Below are positions 1 through 6,068 of a stretch of DNA of 15,456 bases, piece after piece. Under the pieces are notes generated by a model. That model was not told where the DNA came from. It did no database searches and saw only the letters and a program-made list of their open reading frames with translations. The first letter of the stretch is position 1. Every line of letters starts with the position of its first letter. This stretch comes from Candidatus Woesearchaeota archaeon. Its GTDB lineage: Archaea > Nanobdellota > Nanobdellia > Woesearchaeales > SM23-78. The stretch lies in assembly GCA_019322375.1 (NCBI GenBank), contig JAHWIP010000091.1, positions 1 to 15,456 on the forward strand, read 5' to 3'. The translations under genes were made by a program, and so were the position numbers.

Positions 1-519
1 ATTTTTTCCAATAATTAGCTGGCACTTACAAGGCATCTTATTGCTTATCCTCTTAGCAGCTTCTTTGCCAGTTGCCAGGTTAGCTTTATCAACATGAACT
101 TCAAAAATAGTTTGATTTTCTCTTACCTGAGCAGCTAATCCTATGGGCTTTCCAAAGCTCTTTTTCATGCCAGTGCTCATTCTGTCAGCTCCTGCACCAG
201 CAGCAATAGGATTCTCTCTTAGGATGTGATGAGGATAAACCCTTATCTTAAGCTTAAAACCTGTTTTACCAGTCTTTTTCTCTAATAACCTATTGCTTGA
301 TTTACGAGCTGCTTCAAGAGCATTATGCCTTATCTGAATTGGTTCCTTGGAATTAACATCAATCCTATAAGCAAACTTTCTTTTCAAATCCCCCATCTCA
401 TACTTAACAATAAGGTTATGAGGGGTTGCTCTTACAAGGTTCTTCTTTCTGTACTTGGATTTACGAGTATAAGGCCTTTCAATCCTTCTATAAGACACTG
501 CTTTTCTAAGTTTAGCCAT
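1..519 (-). CDS. rpl10e: 50S ribosomal protein uL16 (archaeal L10e), 3' end cut by window
   Basis: The minus-strand translation begins MAKLRKAVSYRRIERPYTRK and shows the archaeal/eukaryotic L10e pattern: the YRRIERPYTRKS N-terminus, the R-x-N-P-IAAGAGADRMS segment near the middle, and the late SFGKPIGLAAQV...AAKRISNKMPCKCQLIIGK segment. It is a core protein of the large ribosomal subunit near the peptidyl-transferase centre. In this window 173 residues are visible without a stop. Family members are about 170-180 residues, so only a few residues should be missing at the left edge. The start ATG (517-519) lies about 27 bases from a TTTAAA box at 544-549, so the mRNA is probably leaderless. It is divergent from the tRNA gene. 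The identification is firm from sequence pattern. Confidence 0.95.
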   Translation of the reverse strand, partial: MAKLRKAVSYRRIERPYTRKSKYRKKNLVRATPHNLIVKYEMGDLKRKFAYRIDVNSKEPIQIRHNALEAARKSSNRLLEKKTGKTGFKLKIRVYPHHILRENPIAAGAGADRMSTGMKKSFGKPIGLAAQVRENQTIFEVHVDKANLATGKEAAKRISNKMPCKCQLIIGKN

Positions 520-540
520 AAGTAGTCGTGAAACAACAAA

Positions 541-552
541 CTATTTAAAAAA
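541..552. promoter_or_regulatory. Candidate shared TATA box for rpl10e and tRNA-Gln
   Basis: The sequence around TTTAAA (544-549) is the only AT-rich box between the two divergent genes. Its centre lies about 27 bases from the rpl10e start codon at 519 and about 29 bases from the first tRNA base at 576. Both fit the archaeal TATA-to-start spacing, allowing a short tRNA 5' trailer. TTTAAA is palindromic, so one TBP site could serve both directions. This is inference from spacing. Confidence 0.5.
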
Positions 553-597
553 GTTACTGTTTTTAAGAAGAATACAGCCCGGTAGTGTAGTGGTCAA

Positions 598-613
598 ATC
601 AATACGAGACCAA
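598..613 (+). other. tRNA intron 1, D-arm (after position 21), 16 nt
   Basis: GGTC (592-595) pairs with GACC (608-611) as a four-base-pair central helix. It is followed by three-base bulges AAA (596-598) and AAG (612-614). Cutting after the second base of each bulge, as the archaeal splicing endonuclease does, releases ATCAATACGAGACCAA and joins GGTCAA to GCATA. The result is a normal D-arm. The distal helix is weak (TC with GA around a five-base loop) and the proximal helix is separated by AGT, so this is a relaxed bulge-helix-bulge. Confidence 0.75.
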
Positions 614-650
614 GCATATGAGGTTCTGGCCCTCATGACCCAGGTTCGAA

Positions 651-671
651 GCAGAGAAAAACTGGCGAAAG
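651..671 (+). other. tRNA intron 2, T-loop position 59/60, 21 nt
   Basis: TTCG (645-648) pairs with CGAA (666-669), giving the four-base-pair central helix directly on top of the T-stem CCAGG/CCTGG. The bulges are AAG (649-651) and AGT (670-672). The distal helix is CAG/CTG (652-654/662-664) with one extra G. Cutting after the second base of each bulge removes 21 bases and restores the T-loop TTCGAAT. T-loop 59/60 introns are known in some Thermoproteales and are unusual elsewhere (recalled knowledge, not checked). Confidence 0.8.
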
Positions 672-682
672 TCCTGGCCGGG

Positions 683-1423
683 CTATCTTTTTTCTGGCTT
701 TTCTGCTATCTTCCAGAGGGTTTCAAATATGGTTTTTTGTGTTTGTGCTAGTTCTTGGCTTTGTATTATCACTCCAAATTTCTCTTTTGCATACATTACC
801 ATTGCTATTTTGTTTCCATATATGTAGGTTGTTGTATTTATGTCATTGGTAAGAGGGTAGTATTTTACTTCTCTGAGGTCTCTTTTGGCATTTTTCAGCA
901 CAAGTTGGGCTTCAGGAGATTTATTGGTTAATACTTTTACTTTTATGTTTCTTTTTACACGTTCCTTCACATAGTAGTCAAACCATGGTCCTAGAAATTT
1001 TATTATTGTAGTTGATGTTCCTAGCACATAATGGTCTACTCCTGTTTGCAGGATGTCCATGTGGATGGATTTGATTCCTTCTTTTCCTTCAAAAACTTCT
1101 GTTATTGGTTTGAATACTGCTGTTGCTTTGAGCATTTGGAGCTGAGGAATAGCTTCTTTTATTTTTTCTTCTTTGTCATGTAAGAGCTGTACAAACTTGC
1201 TTGGGTCTACCACCTCATAGTATTTTACTTGTTTTTTTATGATTGATGTTACTAATCCTTTTTCTGATAATGATCTTAGTATGTCATAGCAGTAAGTCCT
1301 GAATATTTTTGATTTCTTGGCTATTGTGTTTACTGTGCTCATGCCTAGTTCTAGTGTTGCTAAGTATATTTTTGCTTCTTTTTCTGTTAGGCCGTAGTCT
1401 ACCAATTTTTGGTATAAGTCCAT
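683..1423 (-). CDS. TrmB-like transcriptional regulator (regulator 1)
   Basis: This 246-residue protein has the TrmB layout. A winged helix-turn-helix at about residues 5-70 begins LVDYGLTEKEAKIYLATLEL and includes the recognition-helix region TYCYDILRSLSEKGLV. A short coiled linker follows (about 75-100). A C-terminal effector-like domain begins at FEGKEGIKSIHMDIL. TrmB proteins are sugar- or metabolite-sensing repressors or activators of transport and metabolic genes. The gene is divergent from the binding-protein gene at 1592, with an inverted-repeat operator between them, so regulation of that gene and of itself is likely. A TTTATAAA box at 1446-1453 lies about 26 bases before the ATG, implying a leaderless mRNA. 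The stop TAG (683-685) lies inside the 3' end of the tRNA gene. The ligand cannot be told from sequence. Confidence 0.9.
   Translation of the reverse strand: MDLYQKLVDYGLTEKEAKIYLATLELGMSTVNTIAKKSKIFRTYCYDILRSLSEKGLVTSIIKKQVKYYEVVDPSKFVQLLHDKEEKIKEAIPQLQMLKATAVFKPITEVFEGKEGIKSIHMDILQTGVDHYVLGTSTTIIKFLGPWFDYYVKERVKRNIKVKVLTNKSPEAQLVLKNAKRDLREVKYYPLTNDINTTTYIYGNKIAMVMYAKEKFGVIIQSQELAQTQKTIFETLWKIAEKPEKR
688..693 (+). terminator. T6 tract, tRNA terminator
   Basis: Six consecutive T residues begin two bases after the tRNA discriminator base. A T-run is enough to terminate archaeal RNA polymerase. It lies inside the coding region of the convergent TrmB-like gene, whose antisense codons there encode Lys and Arg. 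Confidence 0.6.
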
Positions 1424-1459
1424 ACTTTATAGATTATTTTAATTATTTATAAAGTTGTC

Positions 1460-1513
1460 GTTAAATTAACTACTACAAGTATTTATATATTTAAATCACT
1501 ATACAGTAGTTAA
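1460..1513. promoter_or_regulatory. TATA box and inverted-repeat operator in front of the binding-protein gene
   Basis: A TATA-like stretch ATTTATATATTTAAAT (1481-1496) is flanked by a perfect nine-base inverted repeat, TTAACTACT (1466-1474) and AGTAGTTAA (1505-1513). The left arm also starts a TACT-ACA-AGTA palindrome (1471-1481), a TACT-N3-AGTA form that I recall for TrmB-family regulators. A separate palindrome GTTAAATTAAC covers 1460-1470. The right arm sits on the expected transcription start (about 1513), so a bound dimer or tetramer could block both the TATA box and the start. Role inferred from position. Confidence 0.6.
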
Positions 1514-1591
1514 AAAAGAGGTTTGTCTCAACCTTTATGCTCGGGAAAACAATAAATCCCGGGCATCACAATATCAGAGACGGGGGAGAAA
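1513..1591 (+). promoter_or_regulatory. Structured 5' leader with possible pseudoknot (riboswitch-like)
   Basis: The leader expected from the TATA position holds two hairpins. Hairpin 1 is AGGTT/AACCT (1519-1523/1530-1534) with loop TGTCTC. Hairpin 2 is ATGCTCGGGA/TCCCGGGCAT (1537-1546/1557-1566), ten pairs including one G-T, with a ten-base loop. The loop of hairpin 1 (GTCTC, 1525-1529) is complementary to GAGAC at 1577-1581. That segment directly precedes the G-rich ribosome binding site (1582-1588) of the ATG at 1592. This forms an H-type pseudoknot with an embedded hairpin, and pairing there would crowd the ribosome site. I do not recognise a known riboswitch class. Confidence 0.5.
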
Positions 1592-2728
1592 ATGAAAAAA
1601 ACAACCAAGCTAGCAATAGCTATAGCTATATTAATTATAATTGTGCTGAGCGGATGCACACAAACGCCAGCAGGGCAAGTAGTAAAAGAAGAACCAATAA
1701 AAATAGGCTATGTAGGTCCTTTAACAGGGTATACTGCGAGCTACGGCAAATCACAGCTTAATGCATTGTTAATGGCAGTTGATGAAGTAAATGAGCAAGG
1801 GGGGATACAAGGAAAAAAAATCGAGTTAGTGATAGGAGATTCAAAACATTTACCAGCGGATTCAGTGACAATAGTGAGAAAGCTTATTGACATTGATAAT
1901 GTTAAAGCAATAATCGGGCCTATAGGAAGCTCAAATGTTATGGCTGTTGCACCAATTGTGAACCAGCAACAAATGCCTCTTGTTAGTCCTTTAGCCACAA
2001 GTCCAGTGGTGAGAGAAGCAGGAGAATATGTGTTTCGAACAATGCCTGACACAGCACTGCAAACAAAAAAACTTGCACAATATGCACAAGATAATAATTT
2101 GCAAAGAATCGGAGTGATATATGTTAACAATGATTTTGGTGCAGCAACAACCCAAGCATTTGAAAAACATTTCAAGCAAACAGGAGGAGAAATTGTTCAA
2201 ATTGAGACACATAATTTTGCAGAAAAAGATTTCCGGACACAACTAACCAAAATTAATAACAAAGACGTTGATGCCTTATTCTTAGCATCATATCCAGTAG
2301 AATCCGGACTAATACTAAAACAAGCAAAAGAAATGGGGTTTAACAAACAAATATTCGGAGTTGAAACACTTGGGCAGAAACAAGCACTTGATGTAGCCCA
2401 AGAATCAGCAAATGGTATAGTCTATGCAATCCCAAAAAAATTGACCAGCCAAGACTTCATTGAAAAATATAATGCTCTTTATAAAGAGGGCATGACATTT
2501 GCAACAGACACAGCTTATGACGGGTTTATGCTGATAGTAGAATCAATGCGAGAGTGCGGAACAGAAGGCCCTCAAATTAAAGAGTGCCTGCATAAAATCG
2601 GCCAGAATTACCAGGGAGTTTCAGGAGTAATCACCTTTGATGCCAAAGGAGATGTAGACAAGCCATTTGCACTGTATAAAATCATTGAAGGAGAAAGTGT
2701 TGAAATTGACCTTGTAGAGGATAATTAA
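1592..2728 (+). CDS. Branched-chain amino acid-type substrate-binding lipoprotein
   Basis: The 378-residue product begins with a signal peptide (residues 1-21) ending in a lipobox LSGC, Cys22, so it is probably anchored by lipid on the outer face of the cytoplasmic membrane. The mature part is a periplasmic binding protein type 1 fold of the LivJ/amide-binding group. It starts with IKIGYVGPLTGYTASYGKSQ, followed by NEQGGIQGKKIELVIGDSKH, IIGPIGSSNVMAVAPI and VISPLATSP-like signatures, then the second lobe (RIGVIYVNNDFGAATTQAFE). Length is normal for the family. No ABC permease or ATPase genes are in the window, so its partner transporter must be elsewhere, or it acts as a sensor. The G-rich ribosome site GGGGGAG ends three bases before the ATG. 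Its promoter carries a TrmB-like operator and a structured leader. Substrate unknown. Confidence 0.9.
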   Translation: MKKTTKLAIAIAILIIIVLSGCTQTPAGQVVKEEPIKIGYVGPLTGYTASYGKSQLNALLMAVDEVNEQGGIQGKKIELVIGDSKHLPADSVTIVRKLIDIDNVKAIIGPIGSSNVMAVAPIVNQQQMPLVSPLATSPVVREAGEYVFRTMPDTALQTKKLAQYAQDNNLQRIGVIYVNNDFGAATTQAFEKHFKQTGGEIVQIETHNFAEKDFRTQLTKINNKDVDALFLASYPVESGLILKQAKEMGFNKQIFGVETLGQKQALDVAQESANGIVYAIPKKLTSQDFIEKYNALYKEGMTFATDTAYDGFMLIVESMRECGTEGPQIKECLHKIGQNYQGVSGVITFDAKGDVDKPFALYKIIEGESVEIDLVEDN

Positions 2729-2747
2729 TTTTTTTATTTTATTTCCT
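2729..2747 (+). terminator. T-rich terminator after the binding-protein gene
   Basis: The stretch after the stop codon (2726-2728) runs through T7 (2730-2736), T4 and T3 tracts broken by single A residues. It lies between convergent genes and is a typical archaeal oligo-T terminator. It overlaps the last codons of the minus-strand regulator. Confidence 0.55.
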
Positions 2748-3470
2748 CTCTGCCTTATCAGCATGCTTAAACATATAATCAAAGTAGGCTCTGTAGCCGT
2801 CTGCTATTTCTTTGTTCTCCATTAGCATGATTATGGGCTTATCTACTAGTACATGTATGCTTACCATGTCATCCACAACACAGGTTGTTGCATTGCTGTT
2901 AATATTTTTTAATGACCTTATGTCTGCTCCTTGGACACGAGTAAATGGATGGTGCCTGTTCTTATAACTGACTATGCCTTTTAGCGGAACCTTTGATTTA
3001 ACAAATCTTTTGATGATGTGCGGCATCTCCCATTTTAATATGTCCATGCTTCTGCCTGTTCCTCCGAAAAATATCAATCCTCTTTTTGAGCCCAGCCATT
3101 TCTCTACAAGTACTTTTAGTCCTTCTTTTCCTTCGTATATTGTAAATATGTTTTTTTGCGCAGGAATTTTTTTTATTGTTTCAAGTGATGGCAGCAGGTC
3201 TTTTATGAAGTTCTCTTTTTCCTTTACTGGTATTAGCAGGTTTTTTGGGTCTGTTGGGTGGAAAACACGTTTTTTATCCTTCATAATATAGTTAACCATT
3301 CCCTTGTCTACCAGATTATTAAGAATTGTGTATGTCAGGCTTCTGTCCAGGCCTGTTTTCTTGGCCAGCAGGTTGCCATTGGCTTCTCCTCGCTTTAATA
3401 ACTCTAAGTATATTTTTGCTTCATTTCCTGTTAGTCCTGCTTGTTTTAATCTTTCTAATACCCCTTGCAT
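2739..3470 (-). CDS. TrmB-like transcriptional regulator (regulator 2)
   Basis: This 243-residue TrmB-family protein is a diverged paralogue of the one at 683-1423. The N-terminal winged helix (residues 4-70) begins LERLKQAGLTGNEAKIYLELLK and includes LAKKTGLDRSLTYTILNNLVDKG. The C-terminal domain contains FTIYEGKEGLKVLVEKWLG and a conserved GGTGRSMDI turn. It is convergent with the binding-protein gene and divergent from the symporter at 3559, so the symporter is the likely target. The ATG at 3470 lies about 26 bases from TTTATATTTG (3491-3500), consistent with a leaderless mRNA, and a strong palindrome directly abuts this box, suggesting autoregulation. The effector is not identifiable from sequence. 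Confidence 0.9.
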   Translation of the reverse strand: MQGVLERLKQAGLTGNEAKIYLELLKRGEANGNLLAKKTGLDRSLTYTILNNLVDKGMVNYIMKDKKRVFHPTDPKNLLIPVKEKENFIKDLLPSLETIKKIPAQKNIFTIYEGKEGLKVLVEKWLGSKRGLIFFGGTGRSMDILKWEMPHIIKRFVKSKVPLKGIVSYKNRHHPFTRVQGADIRSLKNINSNATTCVVDDMVSIHVLVDKPIIMLMENKEIADGYRAYFDYMFKHADKAERK

Positions 3471-3499
3471 AATTATATGAAAACAAAGCCCAAATATAA

Positions 3500-3524
3500 A
3501 TGTTGTTATTTTTTATAACAACAT
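3500..3524. promoter_or_regulatory. Perfect 10-bp palindrome, candidate operator between regulator 2 and symporter
   Basis: ATGTTGTTAT (3500-3509) and ATAACAACAT (3515-3524) form a perfect inverted repeat with a five-T spacer. It lies between the TATA box of regulator 2 (3491-3500, minus) and that of the symporter (about 3525-3536, plus). Binding there would cover the TFB recognition side of both promoters. Its sequence differs from the operator near 1466-1513, as expected for a different regulator. Confidence 0.6.
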
Positions 3525-3537
3525 AATTATATATACT
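3525..3537 (+). promoter_or_regulatory. TATA box of the symporter gene
   Basis: AATTATATATACT has its centre about 27 bases before the ATG at 3559. This supports a leaderless transcript starting at or next to that ATG. No Shine-Dalgarno sequence precedes it. Confidence 0.6.
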
Positions 3538-3558
3538 CTTTTGGGGTTGCCTCGTCTC

Positions 3559-4893
3559 ATGGTAGCAGCACTAGACATAGCACTAATAGCAATATACTTC
3601 ATAGCAATAGCAATAGTAGGCTATCTATCATCAAGAAAAGAATCATCACAGGATTACTTGATAGCCAGCAAAAAACTAGGCGTAGGAGCAAACATAGCCA
3701 CCTTATCAGCAACCAAAGTAACTGCAAGCATAATAATAACCTATGTAGCCCTTGTGTATGTATTTGGTGTGTCTGCTATCTGGGCATTCATAGGCACAGG
3801 GATAGGTTATCTGTTGTTTTTGCTCTTTGCTATGAAACTAAAAAGAGAAGGAGATGCGCATAATTATTATTCTATAGCTGATTATTTTTATACAAGATAT
3901 GGTAAGAAAACAGGAATGACAGTTTCGATAATCACTCTTTGCATTCTTTTCCTTAATTTTACCCTGCAACTCATAGGAGGGGCAATGATAGTCAAAAATT
4001 TAATAGGGCTTCCGTTTGTGACAGGAGTGCTGATCTGCGGGCTGATAATTACATTTTACTTGTACATAGGAGGTTTTAAAGCAGTTGTAAAAACAGATGT
4101 AGTTCAAGCAATAGCAATAATTGGCTTGTTCGTGATTCTTGGGGTGTTCTTATTCAAAAACTTTGTTTATAATCCTGCTCAATGGAAAATTCTAAGCGCA
4201 GGACCAGCAAGAGTAATTCCTTTTCTTATAGTGGGAGTGTTATGGCCGTTCTCTGCTCCAGATCTATGGCAAAGAGTGCTGGCAGCAAAAAGCGTGAAAA
4301 CACTAAAAAAGAGTTTTCTGTGGACAACAGCAATCTACATCACATTTGGAGTTCTTCTTACTTTAATAGCAATAATAATCAAGCTTAAACTTCCAGCTAT
4401 TGAAGCTGATGCAGCACTAGTGCAAGGATTTATACATTTGCTTCCATCAGGGCTTTTAGGCGCTGGATTAGTGGCTCTGTTTGCAGCAATCATGAGCTCT
4501 GCTGACTCTTTTGCTTTTGTATGCGCAGGATTATTAATACATGATATATTGAAGAAAGAAAAGATTGCAAAAACCTTGAGAACAGGTGTGATAATAATCA
4601 TGGTTTTAGGAATGCTGGCAGCATCATTTTTTCAATCAATACTTGATGCAAGCTACTTGTTTGCAGCGATTTATATGTCATTATCAGTTATTATAATAGC
4701 TACATGGATAAAGAAAGCAATTAATCAGACTTTAATAGTCACAGGACTAATTACTGGTTTAATATTCACCATTATATTCTCAGCATTAGTGGGTATAAGT
4801 CCGATGCTAATAGTTGTTGGTATTGGAGGGACTCTTCTTGGCTTGTTATTAGGTGGAGTTTACCACTGGACATCCCTGCGTAAGGCTTTTTAA
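3559..4893 (+). CDS. Sodium:solute symporter (SSS family)
   Basis: This is a 444-residue polytopic membrane protein with about 12-13 hydrophobic segments. Family hallmarks are the first-helix pair ending SSRKESSQDYLIASKKLG, the segment LYIGGFKAVVKTDVVQAI at about residues 165-185, WQRVLAAKS, and AAIMSSADSFAFVCAGLL, the conserved region that holds the Na2 sodium site. SSS proteins import sugars, amino acids, pantothenate, proline and similar solutes with sodium; the substrate here is not resolvable. I chose ATG 3559 rather than the in-frame TTG at 3541, because the TATA box places transcription start at 3557-3559 and the added residues are not hydrophobic or conserved-looking. It is probably controlled by regulator 2 through the palindrome at 3500-3524. 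Confidence 0.9.
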   Translation: MVAALDIALIAIYFIAIAIVGYLSSRKESSQDYLIASKKLGVGANIATLSATKVTASIIITYVALVYVFGVSAIWAFIGTGIGYLLFLLFAMKLKREGDAHNYYSIADYFYTRYGKKTGMTVSIITLCILFLNFTLQLIGGAMIVKNLIGLPFVTGVLICGLIITFYLYIGGFKAVVKTDVVQAIAIIGLFVILGVFLFKNFVYNPAQWKILSAGPARVIPFLIVGVLWPFSAPDLWQRVLAAKSVKTLKKSFLWTTAIYITFGVLLTLIAIIIKLKLPAIEADAALVQGFIHLLPSGLLGAGLVALFAAIMSSADSFAFVCAGLLIHDILKKEKIAKTLRTGVIIIMVLGMLAASFFQSILDASYLFAAIYMSLSVIIIATWIKKAINQTLIVTGLITGLIFTIIFSALVGISPMLIVVGIGGTLLGLLLGGVYHWTSLRKAF

Positions 4894-4915
4894 GATAGGT
4901 TTCTGATATGTATTT

Positions 4916-6037
4916 ATGAACACTATTCAGAAGGCTAGAATTCTGGGTGAATCTGGCAAATATGATGTTTGCGGTGGTGAGATTTGCAAGCCACCAGAGT
5001 TCACAGGAGGATTAGAGAATCTGCCTGGGATTATCAAGGCTAAGACTCAGAACGGGCATTTATGCTCTTTGCTTAAGACTTTGCAGACAAATAAGTGCAA
5101 ACATGACTGCAAGTACTGTGCTAATCGTGCTGGTTGTCAATCCAAATTAACAGAGTTTGAACCAGCAGAGCTGGCAGGCTTGTTTAATGTGCTTGTTAGC
5201 AAAGGAATAGTTACTGGCTTGTTTCTTAGCAGTGGGGTGGGGGGTGACCCTGATGTTATGACAGAAAAGATGCTGAGAACAATAAGATTGGTTAGGCATA
5301 AATACAGGTTTCAGGGTTATATTCATTTCAAGGTTCTTCCTGGCACTAGCTTTGAATTAATAAAGCAGGCTTCAGAGCTTTCATCAAGGCTGAGCATTAA
5401 TATTGAGGCTCCAAATAAGTCAAGGCTTAGTGAGTTGAGCAGTGTTAAGGAGTTGCAAAGCGATATTATCAAAAGACAGGCCTGGATTAAAAGAGTTGAG
5501 CCAAGAGGAGGGCAGACCACGCAGATAATTATTGGTGCAAGCAATGAGACAGACTTAGAAGTTTTAAAGATGGCTAAGTGGGAGTACAATAGAATGAATC
5601 TAAGAAGAGTTTATTATTCCTCATTTAGCCCTGTAAAGCACACACCTCTTGAGAACAAAGAAAAGGTTCCTCAAACAAGAGCAAATCATTTGTATAACTG
5701 TGACTGGTTGTTAAGAGAGTACAAGTATAAACTGAGCGAGATAAAAGAAGTATTAATTGATGATATGCTGCCAAACAAAGACCCAAAGATAGCAATAGCA
5801 GAAAATATATTGACAGAGCCAGTTAATATTGAGGATGCTGATTATAATGAACTAATAAGAGTGCCTGGCATAGGATTAAAAACAGCGCAAAAGATAATTG
5901 CTTTGCGAGAGAACAACAAGGTTAAAAGTGATACATTAAAGAAATGCGGGGTTGTGATGAAAAGGGCTGGCCCGTTTATAAGGGTTGGGGGAGAGCAGCA
6001 GACCCGCTTGAATCTGTCTTCATTCCATAATAGATAA
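4916..6037 (+). CDS. Radical SAM protein, putative DNA modification/repair type, with C-terminal helix-hairpin-helix
   Basis: The 373-residue protein opens with ARILGESGKYDVCGG, then has the radical SAM motif CKHDCKYC (Cys61, Cys65, Cys68, spacing CxxxCxxC) that binds the 4Fe-4S cluster. GLFLSSGVGGDPDVMTEKML and RFQGYIHFKVLPGTSFELIK match the family called 'putative DNA modification/repair radical SAM protein' (rSAM_link_UDG). A helix-hairpin-helix element VPGIGLKTAQKII (about 316-328) would bind DNA or RNA backbone. In bacteria this family is often encoded beside a uracil-DNA glycosylase-like gene, which is absent here. The start ATG is about 26 bases after a TTTTTAAGA box overlapping the symporter stop, so it is probably leaderless. 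Extra cysteines (19, 24, 50, 74) could bind metal. The reaction is unknown. Confidence 0.85.
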   Translation: MNTIQKARILGESGKYDVCGGEICKPPEFTGGLENLPGIIKAKTQNGHLCSLLKTLQTNKCKHDCKYCANRAGCQSKLTEFEPAELAGLFNVLVSKGIVTGLFLSSGVGGDPDVMTEKMLRTIRLVRHKYRFQGYIHFKVLPGTSFELIKQASELSSRLSINIEAPNKSRLSELSSVKELQSDIIKRQAWIKRVEPRGGQTTQIIIGASNETDLEVLKMAKWEYNRMNLRRVYYSSFSPVKHTPLENKEKVPQTRANHLYNCDWLLREYKYKLSEIKEVLIDDMLPNKDPKIAIAENILTEPVNIEDADYNELIRVPGIGLKTAQKIIALRENNKVKSDTLKKCGVVMKRAGPFIRVGGEQQTRLNLSSFHNR

Positions 6038-6052
6038 GTTTAAATACACCTG

Positions 6053-6059
6053 TTTTTTT
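6053..6059 (+). terminator. T7 tract after the radical SAM gene
   Basis: Seven T residues lie 16 bases after the stop codon at 6035-6037. They sit between the TTTAAATAC promoter box (6040-6048) of the next gene and its ATG, so terminator and next promoter are interleaved. Moderate support only. Confidence 0.35.
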
Positions 6060-6068
6060 CTTAAAAAA

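Larger units (their letters stand above)
576..685 (+). tRNA. tRNA-Gln (CTG anticodon) with two non-canonical introns
   Basis: The acceptor stem is AGCCCGG (576-582) paired with CCGGGCT (678-684), with discriminator A685 and no encoded CCA. U8 and A9 are at 583-584. The D-stem is GTGT (585-588) with GCAT (614-617). The anticodon stem is TGAGG/CCTCA (619-623/631-635) around the loop TTCTGGC, giving anticodon CTG (626-628), which reads Gln CAG. The T-stem is CCAGG/CCTGG (640-644/673-677). The D-loop and T-loop are too long unless 598-613 and 651-671 are removed. The spliced product is exactly 73 nucleotides, with D-loop AGTGGTCAA and T-loop TTCGAAT, and resembles archaeal tRNA-Gln. There is no intron at the usual 37/38 site. 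The last three bases overlap the stop codon of the convergent regulator gene. Confidence 0.9.

Noticed and set aside
577..684. Reading the tRNA as degenerate or a pseudogene, with acceptor stem starting at 577 and D-stem closing with ATAC (602-605)
   Set aside because: That alignment leaves only one base between acceptor and D-stem and an oversized gap before the anticodon stem. Starting at 576 gives seven perfect acceptor pairs, U8/A9 in place, and a 73-base tRNA after two rule-abiding introns.
1513..1591. Leader as a fluoride, guanidine or SAM riboswitch
   Set aside because: I could not find the conserved core sequences of these classes; only the general pseudoknot geometry is similar, so it is left unclassified.
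1741..2242. Two minus-strand frames within the binding-protein gene
   Set aside because: The plus strand encodes a complete lipoprotein binding protein with known motifs throughout; the antisense frames have Cys-rich random-looking composition.
3541..3558. TTG at 3541 as symporter start
   Set aside because: It would lie upstream of the transcription start predicted from the TATA box at 3525-3537, and the added residues show no support; ATG 3559 fits a leaderless mRNA.
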